In this document: in pieces, positions 31,601-39,445 of the stretch | Position numbering within the stretch: position 1 is the first letter of the stretch | Layout of the letters: every line of letters starts with the position of its first letter | NCBI GenBank assembly: GCA_016458225.1 | Contig: JAEMGR010000030.1 | Span: 1 to 64,000, forward strand | DNA: 64,000 nt | Origin: Myxococcaceae bacterium JPH2 | GTDB lineage: Bacteria; Myxococcota; Myxococcia; Myxococcales; Myxococcaceae | Reading direction: 5' to 3' | Notes under the pieces: generated by a model | The model's database searches: none | The model's input: the letters and a program-made list of their open reading frames with translations, nothing else | Told to the model about the DNA's origin: nothing | Program-made: the position numbers and the translations under genes

Positions 31601-34600
31601 CACGGGCGGGCCATATACTGCCTCGACGACCGCGGCTGCTGGGGGCGGTTGGACCATTTCGTCGCTCACCCCCGCGACGCCCTTGAGTGAGGGGGGTACG
31701 TATGTCGTGACGGCGACCGCGACGGATGCGGCGGGCCACGTGAGCGCCGTCTCTGCTTCGGTGGCTTTCCGTATCGATACTTTGTCTCCGGCAGCGCCCG
31801 TGATTGTCGAGCCCGCCAGCAACGCGTTCGTGAAGACCACGACGCCGCTCCTGCGCGGCACCGCGGAGCCGGGCGCCACGGTCAAGGCGACCTTCCCGGG
31901 GGCCATCGTCATCATGGCCCTCGCCAACAGCACGGGCGACTGGGCGCTGACCGCTCCGGCCTTGAGTCAGGGCGCGCTGACCGTGACGGTGATCGCGACG
32001 GATGCCGCCGCCCACGACAGCCCGGCGGCAACGGTCTCGTTCACGGTGGATACCCAGGCGCCCGCGGCGCCCGTCGTCTCCAGCCCCGCGAGCGGAGCGC
32101 TGCTCAATACGGGCAGCCCCACGTTCAGCGGCACCGCCGAAGCGGACGCCACCGTGGTCATCATGAAGGGGGGCACGGGGATCGGCACCGCGACGGTGAG
32201 TTCAGGGGGAGCGTGGACGTTCAATGCGCCTTTGTCCTTCGGTGAAGGCACGCAGACCCTCACGTTCCGCACGAAGGACCGTGCTGGAAACGAGAGCGCG
32301 GACAGCTCGCTGACTTTCCAGGTGGACACGGTGCCGCCGCCGCAGCCCATCGTCAGCTCGCCGTCGGGATATGTGACGGTCACCTCGCCCGTGATTCAGG
32401 GGACCGCGGAGGCGAACAGCACCGTGACGATCCGTCTGCGGCGCGTCAGCAACTCCACGGTGGTGGACAAGACGGGGACTGTGACGGCGGCGGCGAACGG
32501 GGCGTGGTCGGTCTCGTCGCTGACGCCCGCGGGCGCCCTGGATCAAGTCAGCTACACCGTCGAGGCCATCGCCCAGGATGGCGCTGGGAACACGAGCTTG
32601 TTGTCGAGCCTGCTGACCTTCACGGTGGACTCGATTCCTCCCGCGACGCCCGCCATCACCTACCCGGCGCTGAACGACACCGTGGGCACGGCGACGCCGA
32701 CCCTCACGGGCACCGCGGATCCGAACATGGACGTGGTGCTGAAGTTGTTCGGACCGGCGCCGTCGACGGCCATGGCTCGCGAGTGGACGCTGCGCTCGAG
32801 CAACTCCGGAACGTGGAAGGTGGATGTGACGCAGGCCGAGGAACTCGCCACGGGCAAGTACACGGCCCGGGTTCACGCGGTGGATATCGCGACGAACCAG
32901 AGTCCTGAGTCCGCGGATCACACGTTCACGGTGGACATCGCGGTCCCGGATACGCTCTTCACGGACAAGCCCCTGGCGCTCACGAACCTGGCGCTCGCGA
33001 CGTTTGCCTATGACTCATCGAAGCCGGGCGTCTCCTTCGAGTGCAGCCTGGATGGCGCGGCCTATGCGCCGTGCAATCCCTCGTACCCGGTGAATGACGG
33101 CTTGCACTCGTTGCAAGCGCGAGCGCGAGACACCCTGACCGGGCTGGTCGACCTCTCGCCGGCCGTGTGGTCCTGGACGGTGGACACGCATCCGCCCGTC
33201 ACCACATTCGGTCTCACGCCGCCTCCGGTGACCAACGAGCTGGGGGCACACTTCACGTTCGCGGCCAACGAGTCGGGCGTCACGTATTCGTGCGAGCTGG
33301 ATGGGACCGCCGTGGCGGACTGTGATGGCGACGTCTCGATCACGATCGTGCAGGCGAGCCCCGTGGTGACGCATGCCTTCACCGTGCACACGACGGATGC
33401 GGCGGGGAACATCGAGTTGCCCGCGGCCTCGCTGTCGTGGACCGTGAACCGTGCGCTGCCGGACACGACCATTCAGACGCAACCACTGAACCCCTCCAAC
33501 TCCTCCAGCGCCGCGTTTGGCTTCGCCGCCGTGCCGCAGGACTCGGGGACGACCTTCGAGTGCAACCTGGACAACGCGGGGTACACGCGCTGCGATCCAA
33601 CGGTGACGTTCTTCGGTCTGGCCCACGGCACGCACACGTTGGGAGTGCGCGCGCGGGACGGCCTCAACAACGCGGATCCGCAGCCCGCCATCTTCACCTG
33701 GGTGGTGGACCTGGTGGCTCCGGAGACGAGCTTCGCGACGAAGCCGGCGGCGCTGTCCGCGCAAGCGCTGTCTCGCTTCGAGTTCAGCTCGGAGCCGGGC
33801 GTGACCTTCGAGTGTCAGGCCTCGGCCGCGGCCTCGTTCGCCTCGCTCGCGGCGACGCCCGCGTTCGTGGTCTGCACCACGCCGTTCGAGGAGACGCTCC
33901 CGGATGGCACGTACACGTTGTCCGTCCGAGCGAAGGATCTCGCGGGCAACGTGGATGCGACCCCGGCCACGTTCACCTGGAAGGTGGACACGACGGCGCC
34001 GGCGGCACCGACGGTGGCGGCGGACGTTCGGGACCGGATGTTCCGGACCCTGACTCCTGAGCTGCGTGGGACGGCGGAGGATGGCAGCACGGTCTTCGTG
34101 TCGGTGGATGACGGCCCGGCTCAGGCCGCCACGCTGCTGGGCGGCGCCTGGAGCTTCACGCCGCCGTCGGCGCTGACGCAGGGCGCGCACGCGATGACGG
34201 TGCGGGCGGTGGATGCCGCGGGGAACGCGAGCCCGCTCTCGGACCAGGTGACGTTCACGGTGGACACGGTGGCGCCGACGACGACGATTGTCTCGGGGCC
34301 GGACGGGCGCATTCGGACGTCCTCGGTGCTCTTCGAGTTCGGCTCGAACGAGGAGGGCTCCACGTTCCAGTGCAGCTTTGACGGCGCGGACTTCGAAGCG
34401 TGCACCGGGTTCGCGAGGGAAGACCTCTCCGAGGGGACCTACACGCTGAAGGTGCGGGCGGTGGACCGGGCGGGCAACGAGGGGACGGTCGTGAGCCGTT
34501 CCTGGAAGGTGTACCTGGGCGGGGACATCCGGACGAAGGGCGGCGGCTTGAGCTGTGCGTCGGGAGGGGCGGGGGATGCATCCCTGCTCGGGGTGGCGCT

Positions 34601-34655
34601 GGGCGGGCTGGTGCTCCTGGCGGCTCGGCGGCGGCGCGGGGAGGGGACTCCCTGA
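28638..34655 (+). CDS. agmC: Giant Ig-repeat surface protein, AgmC-like, with MYXO-CTERM tail
   Basis: A 2005-residue secreted protein. The signal peptide (MKVSLMKALVLGLIVLAPLA) is followed by ELDTFFLG, the start typical of myxobacterial AgmC (adventurous gliding motility) proteins. Residues ~50-210 form an N-terminal domain; ~260-420 are extremely glycine-rich (runs of G separated by short beta segments). From ~475 on come at least eight bacterial Ig-like repeats beginning [TS]PPAAPV[IV]x[SPQ]P, then about five repeats with FECSLDG-type cores (SFECSLDG, TYSCELDG, TFECNLDN, TFQCSFDG). The end reads GGGLSCASGG, a hydrophobic helix, then ARRRR: a MYXO-CTERM sorting signal. SD AGGAG at 28622. 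Repeat DNA makes the gene prone to recombination. The name rests on resemblance; adhesion or motility is inferred. Confidence 0.8.
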   Translation: MKVSLMKALVLGLIVLAPLAARSELDTFFLGRQTTTDHTYTNGEAVNRYAWLTANANSGTSALAVTFRTGDESSIAVGDLVMVIQTAQSGLTPGSASPFDLDASTSSVGKWEFAVVASVSSSSIGLTKPLVNSYVSPGAQVVRVPEWNDVTVQASATISPPAWDGRTGGILAFLATGTVTLADNAAIDASGKGFRGGVFVYRGGTSPVNDDNTSGANACTASANDSAVWGALKGEGFAYDRFGVITSSAISGGTNPLGGASVGNAGGAGYCLRGGGGGGGNGNIGGSGGKNGASTASSGGGGGAQITYTVTQRLTLGGGGGSGHVDDTAATSQGGAGGGLIYIRANAIAKSGTGTHEIRANGANGTAGGAHAGGAGGGAGGTLSVRVVGTLTCGDVVFKATGGSGGGNASAVASGGGGGGGRIHLQAPNAATCAAGDVLVTAGAKGGSSPNTWDGTAGQLGTTNVVNAGLTNAPTVAIDFPAEGAALNSTTATQAITGHFSSGAGSTVATVELYLNGVLLTSLTVPAGTTTFSYSVPSGLAESSPIHSLTATSKMDGLANMMAPPRTFTVDRTAPTVTSLLATANSSPLLTGATTRFGTVRFIAAADDVAASFLCKLGSAGPVSCTMPHDETVSTDGSYHFEVFAQDAAGNVSAAPRTFDWTLDTVPPTAPVISSPTHQQMVGGSVPVSGTVDGLGQSVDVYVDGSATAQAATVTGMTWSVTLTPVFTSSGGHFIQAVARDAAGNVSPMSIRVFTVDVTPPAAPVILSPAMNARVPTLKPMVQVSAEVGSGVTAAIQSSPISVNVAAGAGPGLWNLQPAANLTDGTAYTMVVTATDAYGNASTSNVTFTVDVSPPAAPTVSQPVNGGPPLTSNVVHVTGTAEAGSTVSFTLGSSPLGTVLATGGAFSFDIPVSLADGAYLLKVQATDVAGNLSAVTNVNFSMDTQTPAPPVIAQPTQGSAVPSKTPSFSGTAEGNSFVSLAVTATGATTGGPYTASTTAAAGGGWTISSLTPATPLSEGGTYVVTATATDAAGHVSAVSASVAFRIDTLSPAAPVIVEPASNAFVKTTTPLLRGTAEPGATVKATFPGAIVIMALANSTGDWALTAPALSQGALTVTVIATDAAAHDSPAATVSFTVDTQAPAAPVVSSPASGALLNTGSPTFSGTAEADATVVIMKGGTGIGTATVSSGGAWTFNAPLSFGEGTQTLTFRTKDRAGNESADSSLTFQVDTVPPPQPIVSSPSGYVTVTSPVIQGTAEANSTVTIRLRRVSNSTVVDKTGTVTAAANGAWSVSSLTPAGALDQVSYTVEAIAQDGAGNTSLLSSLLTFTVDSIPPATPAITYPALNDTVGTATPTLTGTADPNMDVVLKLFGPAPSTAMAREWTLRSSNSGTWKVDVTQAEELATGKYTARVHAVDIATNQSPESADHTFTVDIAVPDTLFTDKPLALTNLALATFAYDSSKPGVSFECSLDGAAYAPCNPSYPVNDGLHSLQARARDTLTGLVDLSPAVWSWTVDTHPPVTTFGLTPPPVTNELGAHFTFAANESGVTYSCELDGTAVADCDGDVSITIVQASPVVTHAFTVHTTDAAGNIELPAASLSWTVNRALPDTTIQTQPLNPSNSSSAAFGFAAVPQDSGTTFECNLDNAGYTRCDPTVTFFGLAHGTHTLGVRARDGLNNADPQPAIFTWVVDLVAPETSFATKPAALSAQALSRFEFSSEPGVTFECQASAAASFASLAATPAFVVCTTPFEETLPDGTYTLSVRAKDLAGNVDATPATFTWKVDTTAPAAPTVAADVRDRMFRTLTPELRGTAEDGSTVFVSVDDGPAQAATLLGGAWSFTPPSALTQGAHAMTVRAVDAAGNASPLSDQVTFTVDTVAPTTTIVSGPDGRIRTSSVLFEFGSNEEGSTFQCSFDGADFEACTGFAREDLSEGTYTLKVRAVDRAGNEGTVVSRSWKVYLGGDIRTKGGGLSCASGGAGDASLLGVALGGLVLLAARRRRGEGTP

Positions 34656-34707
34656 GGAGGGCGCCGGGGTGGGGATGTCGGCCGTTCGCCGTTCGCGGAA
34701 AGCGTGC

Positions 34708-34736
34708 TTGATTCGGCGGGGGACTTCGGTTACTTG
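34708..34736 (+). promoter_or_regulatory. Candidate promoter of tRNA-Arg
   Basis: TTGATT (34708-34713), 17-nt spacer, TACTTG (34731-34736), ending 20 nt before the mature tRNA. The -35 is good and the -10 weak (first two bases only); spacing and position suit a tRNA promoter. Confidence 0.35.
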
Positions 34737-34756
34737 TGCCCCCGTTACATCGGCCT

Positions 34757-34830
<74 letters not shown>

Positions 34831-34839
34831 CTCCTCTAA

Positions 34840-34881
34840 CCGCCCGGTCTTCCAAGCATCAAAGTTCGGAAGGCCGGGCGG
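34840..34881. terminator. Strong hairpin behind tRNA-Arg
   Basis: A 14-bp stem with one G.T wobble pairs 34840-34853 (CCGCCCGGTCTTCC) with 34868-34881 around a 14-nt loop. It starts 10 nt after the tRNA. No T run follows on either strand, so termination is likely but not certain. Confidence 0.55.
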
Positions 34882-35163
34882 ACAGAGTGAGCCGGGATGA
34901 ACGTGCCGGCCCCTTGCCGGTGAACCCCCCAGCACTTCAGTCGGTAGCCCAGGGCATCGCGGTAGCGCTCGCTGCCACTTCGATCCTCCTCGCTCGCCAG
35001 TAGCCGCCTCGGTCGCGGCTGCGAGATGGTGGACTTCGCGCTGCGCAGTGGCCCGTGTGCGCTGTGCTTGCTTGAGGCGGCGATGAGCGAAGGAGAGGGG
35101 AGCGTCCCCTGGTTCGGGTTCGCGCCGCCTGGGTGACGTGCACCGCTGCGTGCGAGCGGGGGC
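34882..35163. other. Gene-free stretch after tRNA-Arg
   Basis: About 280 bp (330 bp counted from the tRNA end) lie between the tRNA and the stop of the membrane-protein gene at 35164. I see no gene with a credible start and composition, no integrase fragment, and no repeat of the tRNA 3' end that would mark an attachment site. Confidence 0.4.
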
Positions 35164-35718
35164 TCAGTCCGCGATGAGCCACATGATGATGTTCCCTGTG
35201 TTCGCCAGTGTCGCGAGCAGGAGTATTGCTCCCGCGACACCCAGCACCACGAGGACAGCCATCTGTAGGAAGTCGGCGCGCCGAAGCCTCGCGTGGGCCT
35301 CTCCGGCGACGTCCCCGAACCGCACGCTGTCCATGAGGGTAGTCCAGTGCTCGCCCTCGAGGACGAGGTCGCCTGGAGACAGCGTGCCGTCACGCAGCTC
35401 GCCTTCAATGCCCGGCGTAGAGATCGTCGACTCGGAGTCTACCGGGGCGGGCTTTGCCCCCCGGCGCTGTCGCACGAGAAAGGCGATGACAGGCAGGGCC
35501 ACGAGCGCACCGAGGACTCGAGCTGGAGTGGCATCTCCGTACCGAACGGCCGCCTTCCTGTAGAGGAGCGCCAAGATGGCGAGGCAGAGGAACGCCGCGA
35601 GGCCGATGAGCCGGAGCTGAATCGCGCGCCCGTGGGTCATCATCGAGGGGGAGGAGGTCGGCGCACGTCTCCTCGCAATCCGTCGCACCCGATAGCGTGC
35701 TGCTCCCTTCTCCCCCAT
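35164..35718 (-). CDS. Small membrane protein, unknown function
   Basis: Up to 184 residues with three hydrophobic helices: ~33-50 (LIGLAAFLCLAILALLY), ~67-82 (VLGALVALPVIAFLV) and ~152-182 (MAVLVVLGVAGAILLLATLA...IIMWLIA). Between helices 2 and 3 lies a soluble segment of ~70 residues (DGTLSPGDLVLEGEHWTTLMDSVRFGDVAGEAHARLRRA). The start is uncertain: the first ATG (35718) has AGGA 12 nt upstream, while an internal double ATG at 35643 has no ribosome-binding site. I do not recognise the family. It is divergent from the C58 protease candidate across 380 bp and downstream of tRNA-Arg. A role as a partner or immunity protein of that protease is possible but purely positional. Confidence 0.6.
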   Translation of the reverse strand: MGEKGAARYRVRRIARRRAPTSSPSMMTHGRAIQLRLIGLAAFLCLAILALLYRKAAVRYGDATPARVLGALVALPVIAFLVRQRRGAKPAPVDSESTISTPGIEGELRDGTLSPGDLVLEGEHWTTLMDSVRFGDVAGEAHARLRRADFLQMAVLVVLGVAGAILLLATLANTGNIIMWLIAD

Positions 35719-36098
35719 CTATTGCATCCTCACGTGAGCTGCCCTCGTTGCGTGCGATGTACCGCAGCTTCGCGCACGGAGCGAAATGGCTGGCACGACT
35801 GTCTTCAATCGCCTGTCCGTGTGACGGATGTCATCCACGCGCGCGTACTCGTTGTGTCTCGCGTTCGCACTCGCGGCCTGTCGAGCACCGGGATGGGTGT
35901 TGCGCCCAGGTGTGCGGTTGGAGGACTTGTGCCCCGGCTTCATCGTCCCCATGTGAAGGTGAAGTGCCGCCATGCTCTCGCAGAGTTGTTGCCCAGACGC
36001 TACGTGCGCTCCTGCGCTGGGCGTGCCGCCAACGTCACTTCATCGCCATGGAGGCTTCCAGTACGCTCGCTGCGCTGTTTGACCGCTTGGAGTGAAGA
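35719..36098. promoter_or_regulatory. Divergent 380-bp region between membrane protein and C58 protease genes
   Basis: The gap is less GC-rich than its surroundings and should contain promoters for both flanking genes. I found no convincing -35/-10 pair, dyad or small gene in it. The only clear element is GGAG at 36089-36092, the ribosome-binding site for the GTG start at 36099. Confidence 0.3.
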
Positions 36099-37430
36099 GT
36101 GACGATCTATCGAGTGGGGAAGGGCCCGTCGCAGAGTCCATCGACGTCCACGACGCGTCAGGCCCCAACCCAGGCCCCCTCCGCACCCCATCCATCGAAG
36201 ACGCCTGAGGCGAGCCCCGCGAAGGGCGCACCGGACTGGCACACTGACAAGAAAGACACGAAGGCCGCGGCACCCCCCGACACCGCGATGCAGAAGCTGC
36301 TTCAAACCAAGGCGGATGCGGAGCAGCTCCACTCCCGACGCTCAACGCTCTGGACGGCCGTGAGGCCTCCGGCCGCGCTGGGCAGCAGCCATGCCTCACA
36401 GGAGCTTGCCAATGACCCCTTGTCACAGCTGCGACGCGCTGTCTTGAAATGCTGCGACGCTTGGGCAAAGGAGGTCCCTGGGGTTGAGTTCACGGGCTTC
36501 ATCTTCCAGAACGAAATCCTCGACGACGAGCCCGAGGACTCAGACATCCGAGAAGGGGTCTGCAGTGGAATGACCAACGTCTGGATCAACGTCATGAATC
36601 AGGGGCTCGAACACGGAGCGCTCGATGCGGCCTCCGAAGGGTTCCACGAGTTCCTGAAGACCTCGATTGATCAGGTCAAAGATATACAGCGTGGTGACGC
36701 CGCTGAAGGACAGGACCTTCGGGAGCAAGGCGCCCAGTTGCAGGCAGCGCAGGCGGGCCGGATGCATTTGCTCAATACGCTCGTCAGCGCCTTGGAGGGA
36801 TTCCAGACGAACGAGCAGACCAAGGCGGCCCTGAAGCACGGACAGCAAACAGAGACGGCTGGATTCCGGGACGTAGGGAATGGACGCAGGCTCCCCGAGG
36901 CGCTGGCCACCCCGTGGCCTTTGCGCAAGGAAGCCTTGCACCGGGCAAATATTCGCCGCGTGGTCCCAGAGGCCAATCGGACCTCGCGGGCCATCCAGCG
37001 TGGGAGCCAGCAACTGACTGAGCTGGAGAACGACACCAAGGCCTTTCAGGACGCACGGGGCTCGGGGCTGAACTCCTCCAACGTCTTGGACCGAACGCCG
37101 ATTGCCCAGGGGCACGAAGCGCTGATGCAGCAGCTCAGCACCCCGTTGCGGGACGATGGGTTCTATCGCGTGTCGCTCTTCTCCAATTCGGGGGGCGGCC
37201 ACGTGTTGGGCCTCGTGAAGTCGCCCCAGGGTTTCCGGCTGATGGACCCCAATACGGGTGAGTTCAAGGCGAAGGAGTCAGGGCAGCTCGATGCGCTGCT
37301 CGCCAAGCATCTGGAGGAGCTCTATCTCACGAATGATCCAGATGCCTCGTACCACGCCATGGACATCGTCCATTACGCCTTCCCCCCGGCTCAGCCGGCA
37401 GATACGGCCTCCCAGCACCATCAGTCCTGA
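36099..37430 (+). CDS. YopT-type (peptidase C58) cysteine protease domain protein, candidate secreted effector
   Basis: A 443-residue protein without signal peptide or membrane helix. Residues 1-60 are Pro/Ser/Thr-rich and look disordered. The rest matches the spacing of C58 proteases (YopT, AvrPphB): nucleophile Cys155 in REGVCSGMTNVWI, His368 in GGGHVLGLV and Asp383 in LMDPNTGEF. The 15-residue His-Asp gap and the DPNxGEF block are family hallmarks. In known members this fold cleaves host proteins after delivery by type III secretion; here delivery is unknown. A ~200-residue helical insert (160-350) separates Cys and His. GTG start with GGAG six bases before it. Codon GC looks lower than in neighbours and a tRNA is 1.3 kb away, hinting at transfer. 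Fold assignment is by motif only. Confidence 0.7.
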   Translation: MTIYRVGKGPSQSPSTSTTRQAPTQAPSAPHPSKTPEASPAKGAPDWHTDKKDTKAAAPPDTAMQKLLQTKADAEQLHSRRSTLWTAVRPPAALGSSHASQELANDPLSQLRRAVLKCCDAWAKEVPGVEFTGFIFQNEILDDEPEDSDIREGVCSGMTNVWINVMNQGLEHGALDAASEGFHEFLKTSIDQVKDIQRGDAAEGQDLREQGAQLQAAQAGRMHLLNTLVSALEGFQTNEQTKAALKHGQQTETAGFRDVGNGRRLPEALATPWPLRKEALHRANIRRVVPEANRTSRAIQRGSQQLTELENDTKAFQDARGSGLNSSNVLDRTPIAQGHEALMQQLSTPLRDDGFYRVSLFSNSGGGHVLGLVKSPQGFRLMDPNTGEFKAKESGQLDALLAKHLEELYLTNDPDASYHAMDIVHYAFPPAQPADTASQHHQS

Positions 37431-37501
37431 ATCCTCACGAGCAAGGCCAACCGTTTGATGGGCGCTTGAGCCAGGGCACGAGCGCTCGCGGCACTCATTC
37501 C

Positions 37502-37535
37502 GACGCTCGGATGCGCCCCCGCGCTTCCGAGCGTC
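37502..37535. terminator. Bidirectional terminator hairpin
   Basis: GACGCTCGGA (37502-37511) pairs perfectly over 10 bp with 37526-37535. Inside, after one mismatch, GCGC pairs with GCGC (4 bp) around CCCC. It lies between the convergent C58 and LysR genes and has no T run. Confidence 0.5.
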
Positions 37536-37608
37536 CCCGGTGGTTCGTCGTGCCAGTCGCACCACGTGCACGACGACGGAGAGGTGCTCGACGTGCTGGG
37601 GCGTAAGC

Positions 37609-38523
37609 TCAGCCGCGAACCTCCGCATCGGCGGGCGGGCAGTGTCGCTTCATCTCCGCGACGAATGAGTCGGCGAGGGGGGAGCCACCGGCTTCGGCCG
37701 TTGCCACGGACCACTGGAGCCACAGCCCTCGCTCGATGCGCAGGCCGATGACGTCACCTCGCGCGAGGTCCGACTCGGCGAACCAGCGTGGGCACACGGT
37801 GACTCCCTGGTTGGCTCGGACCATCTCGACAGGGGCACCCGAGGAGAATGGCAGGGGCGTGACGCGTGCGAAGGTGAGTCCTTCCTGGGCCAGGGCGCGG
37901 CCCAGCGGGGTCTGTGGCGCGAAGCTGTCGAGTGAACCCCAGTAGGCCTCTTGTGCGAGCGCGCGCACGGTGACACGCCGACGGCTGGCGAGAGGGTGGG
38001 TGGCGCTGACGAGCGCGACGAGCTCGTCGCGAAACAGCGGCGTGAAGCGCAGGCGTGCCTCCGTACCGTGCTCTCCCACGACGACCGCGAGATCGACCGC
38101 GCCTTGTCTCAGGGCAACCAGTGGTGTGTGCCCTGCTTCTGGCACGATGGTCACCTCGGCGTTGGGGTGTGCTCTGGACCACCCTTGCAGAACCGAGGGC
38201 AGCCAGCGGTAGGACTGCATGCACTCGGTGGTGATTCGCAGCACGCCCGTGCGGCCCGCGAGGAGTTCACGTGTCTCCGCTTCGGTGCGCGCCAGTTCCC
38301 CGAGGATGGCTCGCGCGGAGCGGGTCAGCCGTTCGCCCGCGGGCGTGACGTGGAGGCGCCGCCATCGCCGCTCGAACAGTTGCCCGCCCAACTGGTCCTC
38401 GAGGTCGCGCAGTTGAAGGCTGAGCGCGGAGGCCGAGAGATGAAGGCGCGAGGCCGCGGCGTGGAGCGAGCCGTGCTCGTCGAGCGCAACGAGCAGGTGC
38501 AGGTGTCTGACGTCGAGCGACAT
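37609..38523 (-). CDS. LysR-family transcriptional regulator
   Basis: A 304-residue LysR protein. The N-terminal winged helix-turn-helix (~1-60) reads DVRHLHLLVALDEHGSLHAAASRLHLSASALSLQLRDLEDQLGGQLFER. A linker helix is followed by a periplasmic-binding-protein-like effector domain (~90-295; GVLRITTECMQSYRWLP, VDLAVVVGEHG). The TECMQSYRWLP segment recalls MetR-type LysR proteins, but I would not assign a ligand. It is divergent from the NTF2-like lipoprotein gene at 38600, with a 12-bp palindrome between them, so that gene is its likely target. Start ATG 38523 has no clear ribosome-binding site. Confidence 0.9.
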   Translation of the reverse strand: MSLDVRHLHLLVALDEHGSLHAAASRLHLSASALSLQLRDLEDQLGGQLFERRWRRLHVTPAGERLTRSARAILGELARTEAETRELLAGRTGVLRITTECMQSYRWLPSVLQGWSRAHPNAEVTIVPEAGHTPLVALRQGAVDLAVVVGEHGTEARLRFTPLFRDELVALVSATHPLASRRRVTVRALAQEAYWGSLDSFAPQTPLGRALAQEGLTFARVTPLPFSSGAPVEMVRANQGVTVCPRWFAESDLARGDVIGLRIERGLWLQWSVATAEAGGSPLADSFVAEMKRHCPPADAEVRG

Positions 38524-38547
38524 GCATCAAGTCTGACTCAACATCTT

Positions 38548-38559
38548 GTTGTATACAAC
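38548..38559. promoter_or_regulatory. Palindrome, candidate LysR operator
   Basis: GTTGTATACAAC is a perfect 12-bp palindrome, 24 nt before the lysR-type start and 40 nt before the lipoprotein start, in a locally AT-rich divergent region. Position fits an autoregulatory LysR site; a T-N11-A core is not cleanly present. Confidence 0.4.
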
Positions 38560-38599
38560 GCGCTCGACTCATCGGGTGGTCAATGAGATTGCTCTGGGC

Positions 38600-39103
38600 A
38601 TGCGAACCACAGCCCTCTGGCTGCTGCTACTGACCAGCTGCGTGAAGGAGCCCCAGATGACGAGCGACACGCTTCTTGTACGAGAGACCATCGAGCGATT
38701 CCACGACGCGGTGAACCGGCGAGATACCGCCCGGTGTGCGGCGCTCTTCGCTGAACGTGGAGTCTGGGAGGTCTCGCCACCCTTCACGCATCGCTTCGAG
38801 GGCCGGGCGGCGATCGAACAGGGGATCACCGGGACCATTGGCGCCACGGTGTTCCTGATTCAGTCGACAGGCCCCATCGTCGTGGACCTCGTGGGTGAGA
38901 AGCGAGCGACGGCTCGGACCTCCATGCAGGAGTTCGGGCGTTTCGTTGACGGGGGTTCGATGCGCGTCGCCGGCACCTATCACGACGAACTCGAGAAGCA
39001 GGACGATGGGACGTGGCGCTTTGTTCATCGCCGCTTCGTGGTCAGCTACCACGACGATTCGCCGTTCCCTGGAGTTGCGCTCCATCCCTCCTCGAATCGG
39101 TGA
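38600..39103 (+). CDS. NTF2/SnoaL-like lipoprotein
   Basis: About 167 residues. I choose the ATG at 38600 because it gives a compact lipoprotein signal (MRTTALWLLLLTSC, lipobox LTSC); an in-frame GTG at 38576 is an alternative. The mature part is an NTF2-like cone: the first helix LVRETIERFHDAVNRRDTARCAALFAERGVWEVSPPF, then GRAAIEQGI, and strands ending in GTWRFVHRRFVVSYHDD. Such domains act as ketosteroid isomerase-like enzymes, ester hydrolases or ligand binders. A lipid anchor is unusual for the fold. Divergent from a LysR regulator. Confidence 0.75.
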   Translation: MRTTALWLLLLTSCVKEPQMTSDTLLVRETIERFHDAVNRRDTARCAALFAERGVWEVSPPFTHRFEGRAAIEQGITGTIGATVFLIQSTGPIVVDLVGEKRATARTSMQEFGRFVDGGSMRVAGTYHDELEKQDDGTWRFVHRRFVVSYHDDSPFPGVALHPSSNR

Positions 39104-39128
39104 GTTCGTGCGACTGGACGCCGCGCCG

Positions 39129-39440
39129 TCACCCTGAGTCGTCACGCCACAGCGCGTACACGAAGAAGGGGGCGTGCTCCGGGACGCGGCGAGCGGTCAC
39201 GTCCCTGAAGGCAAGGGCGCTCCCAAATTCCTCGAAGAGGTGATGCCCGTTGAGCTGAGCGGCCCACGACGCTCGGAGCTGCGCGAGTTCGGATGGCCGA
39301 TACCCGCAGTTCGACAGGCCGCTCGTGAGGCCCGCGTCGGCGACGTCGTATCCCAGCAGTGTCCAGTCCTCCGTCTTCGATGGAGGGATCAATCCCAGGG
39401 ACTCGACCGGGGTGCGGTAGGCCACGTCCCCGAAGTCCAT
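39129..39440 (-). CDS. Small hypothetical protein
   Basis: A 103-residue soluble protein with no recognised family (MDFGDVAYRTPVESLGL, GYRPSELAQLRASW, FRDVTARRVPEHAPFFVYALW). It starts 5 nt after the stop of the 250-residue gene upstream on the same strand, so the two are co-transcribed. Convergent with the NTF2-like gene, 25 nt away. The acidic first half and compact size would fit a partner or immunity-type protein, but nothing in the sequence proves it. Confidence 0.6.
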   Translation of the reverse strand: MDFGDVAYRTPVESLGLIPPSKTEDWTLLGYDVADAGLTSGLSNCGYRPSELAQLRASWAAQLNGHHLFEEFGSALAFRDVTARRVPEHAPFFVYALWRDDSG

Positions 39441-39445
39441 TCACC

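Noticed and set aside
34836-35408. Open frame of 190 codons on the minus strand after tRNA-Arg
   Set aside because: Ser/Arg/Trp-rich translation without a domain; its 5' half lies out of frame inside the membrane-protein gene.
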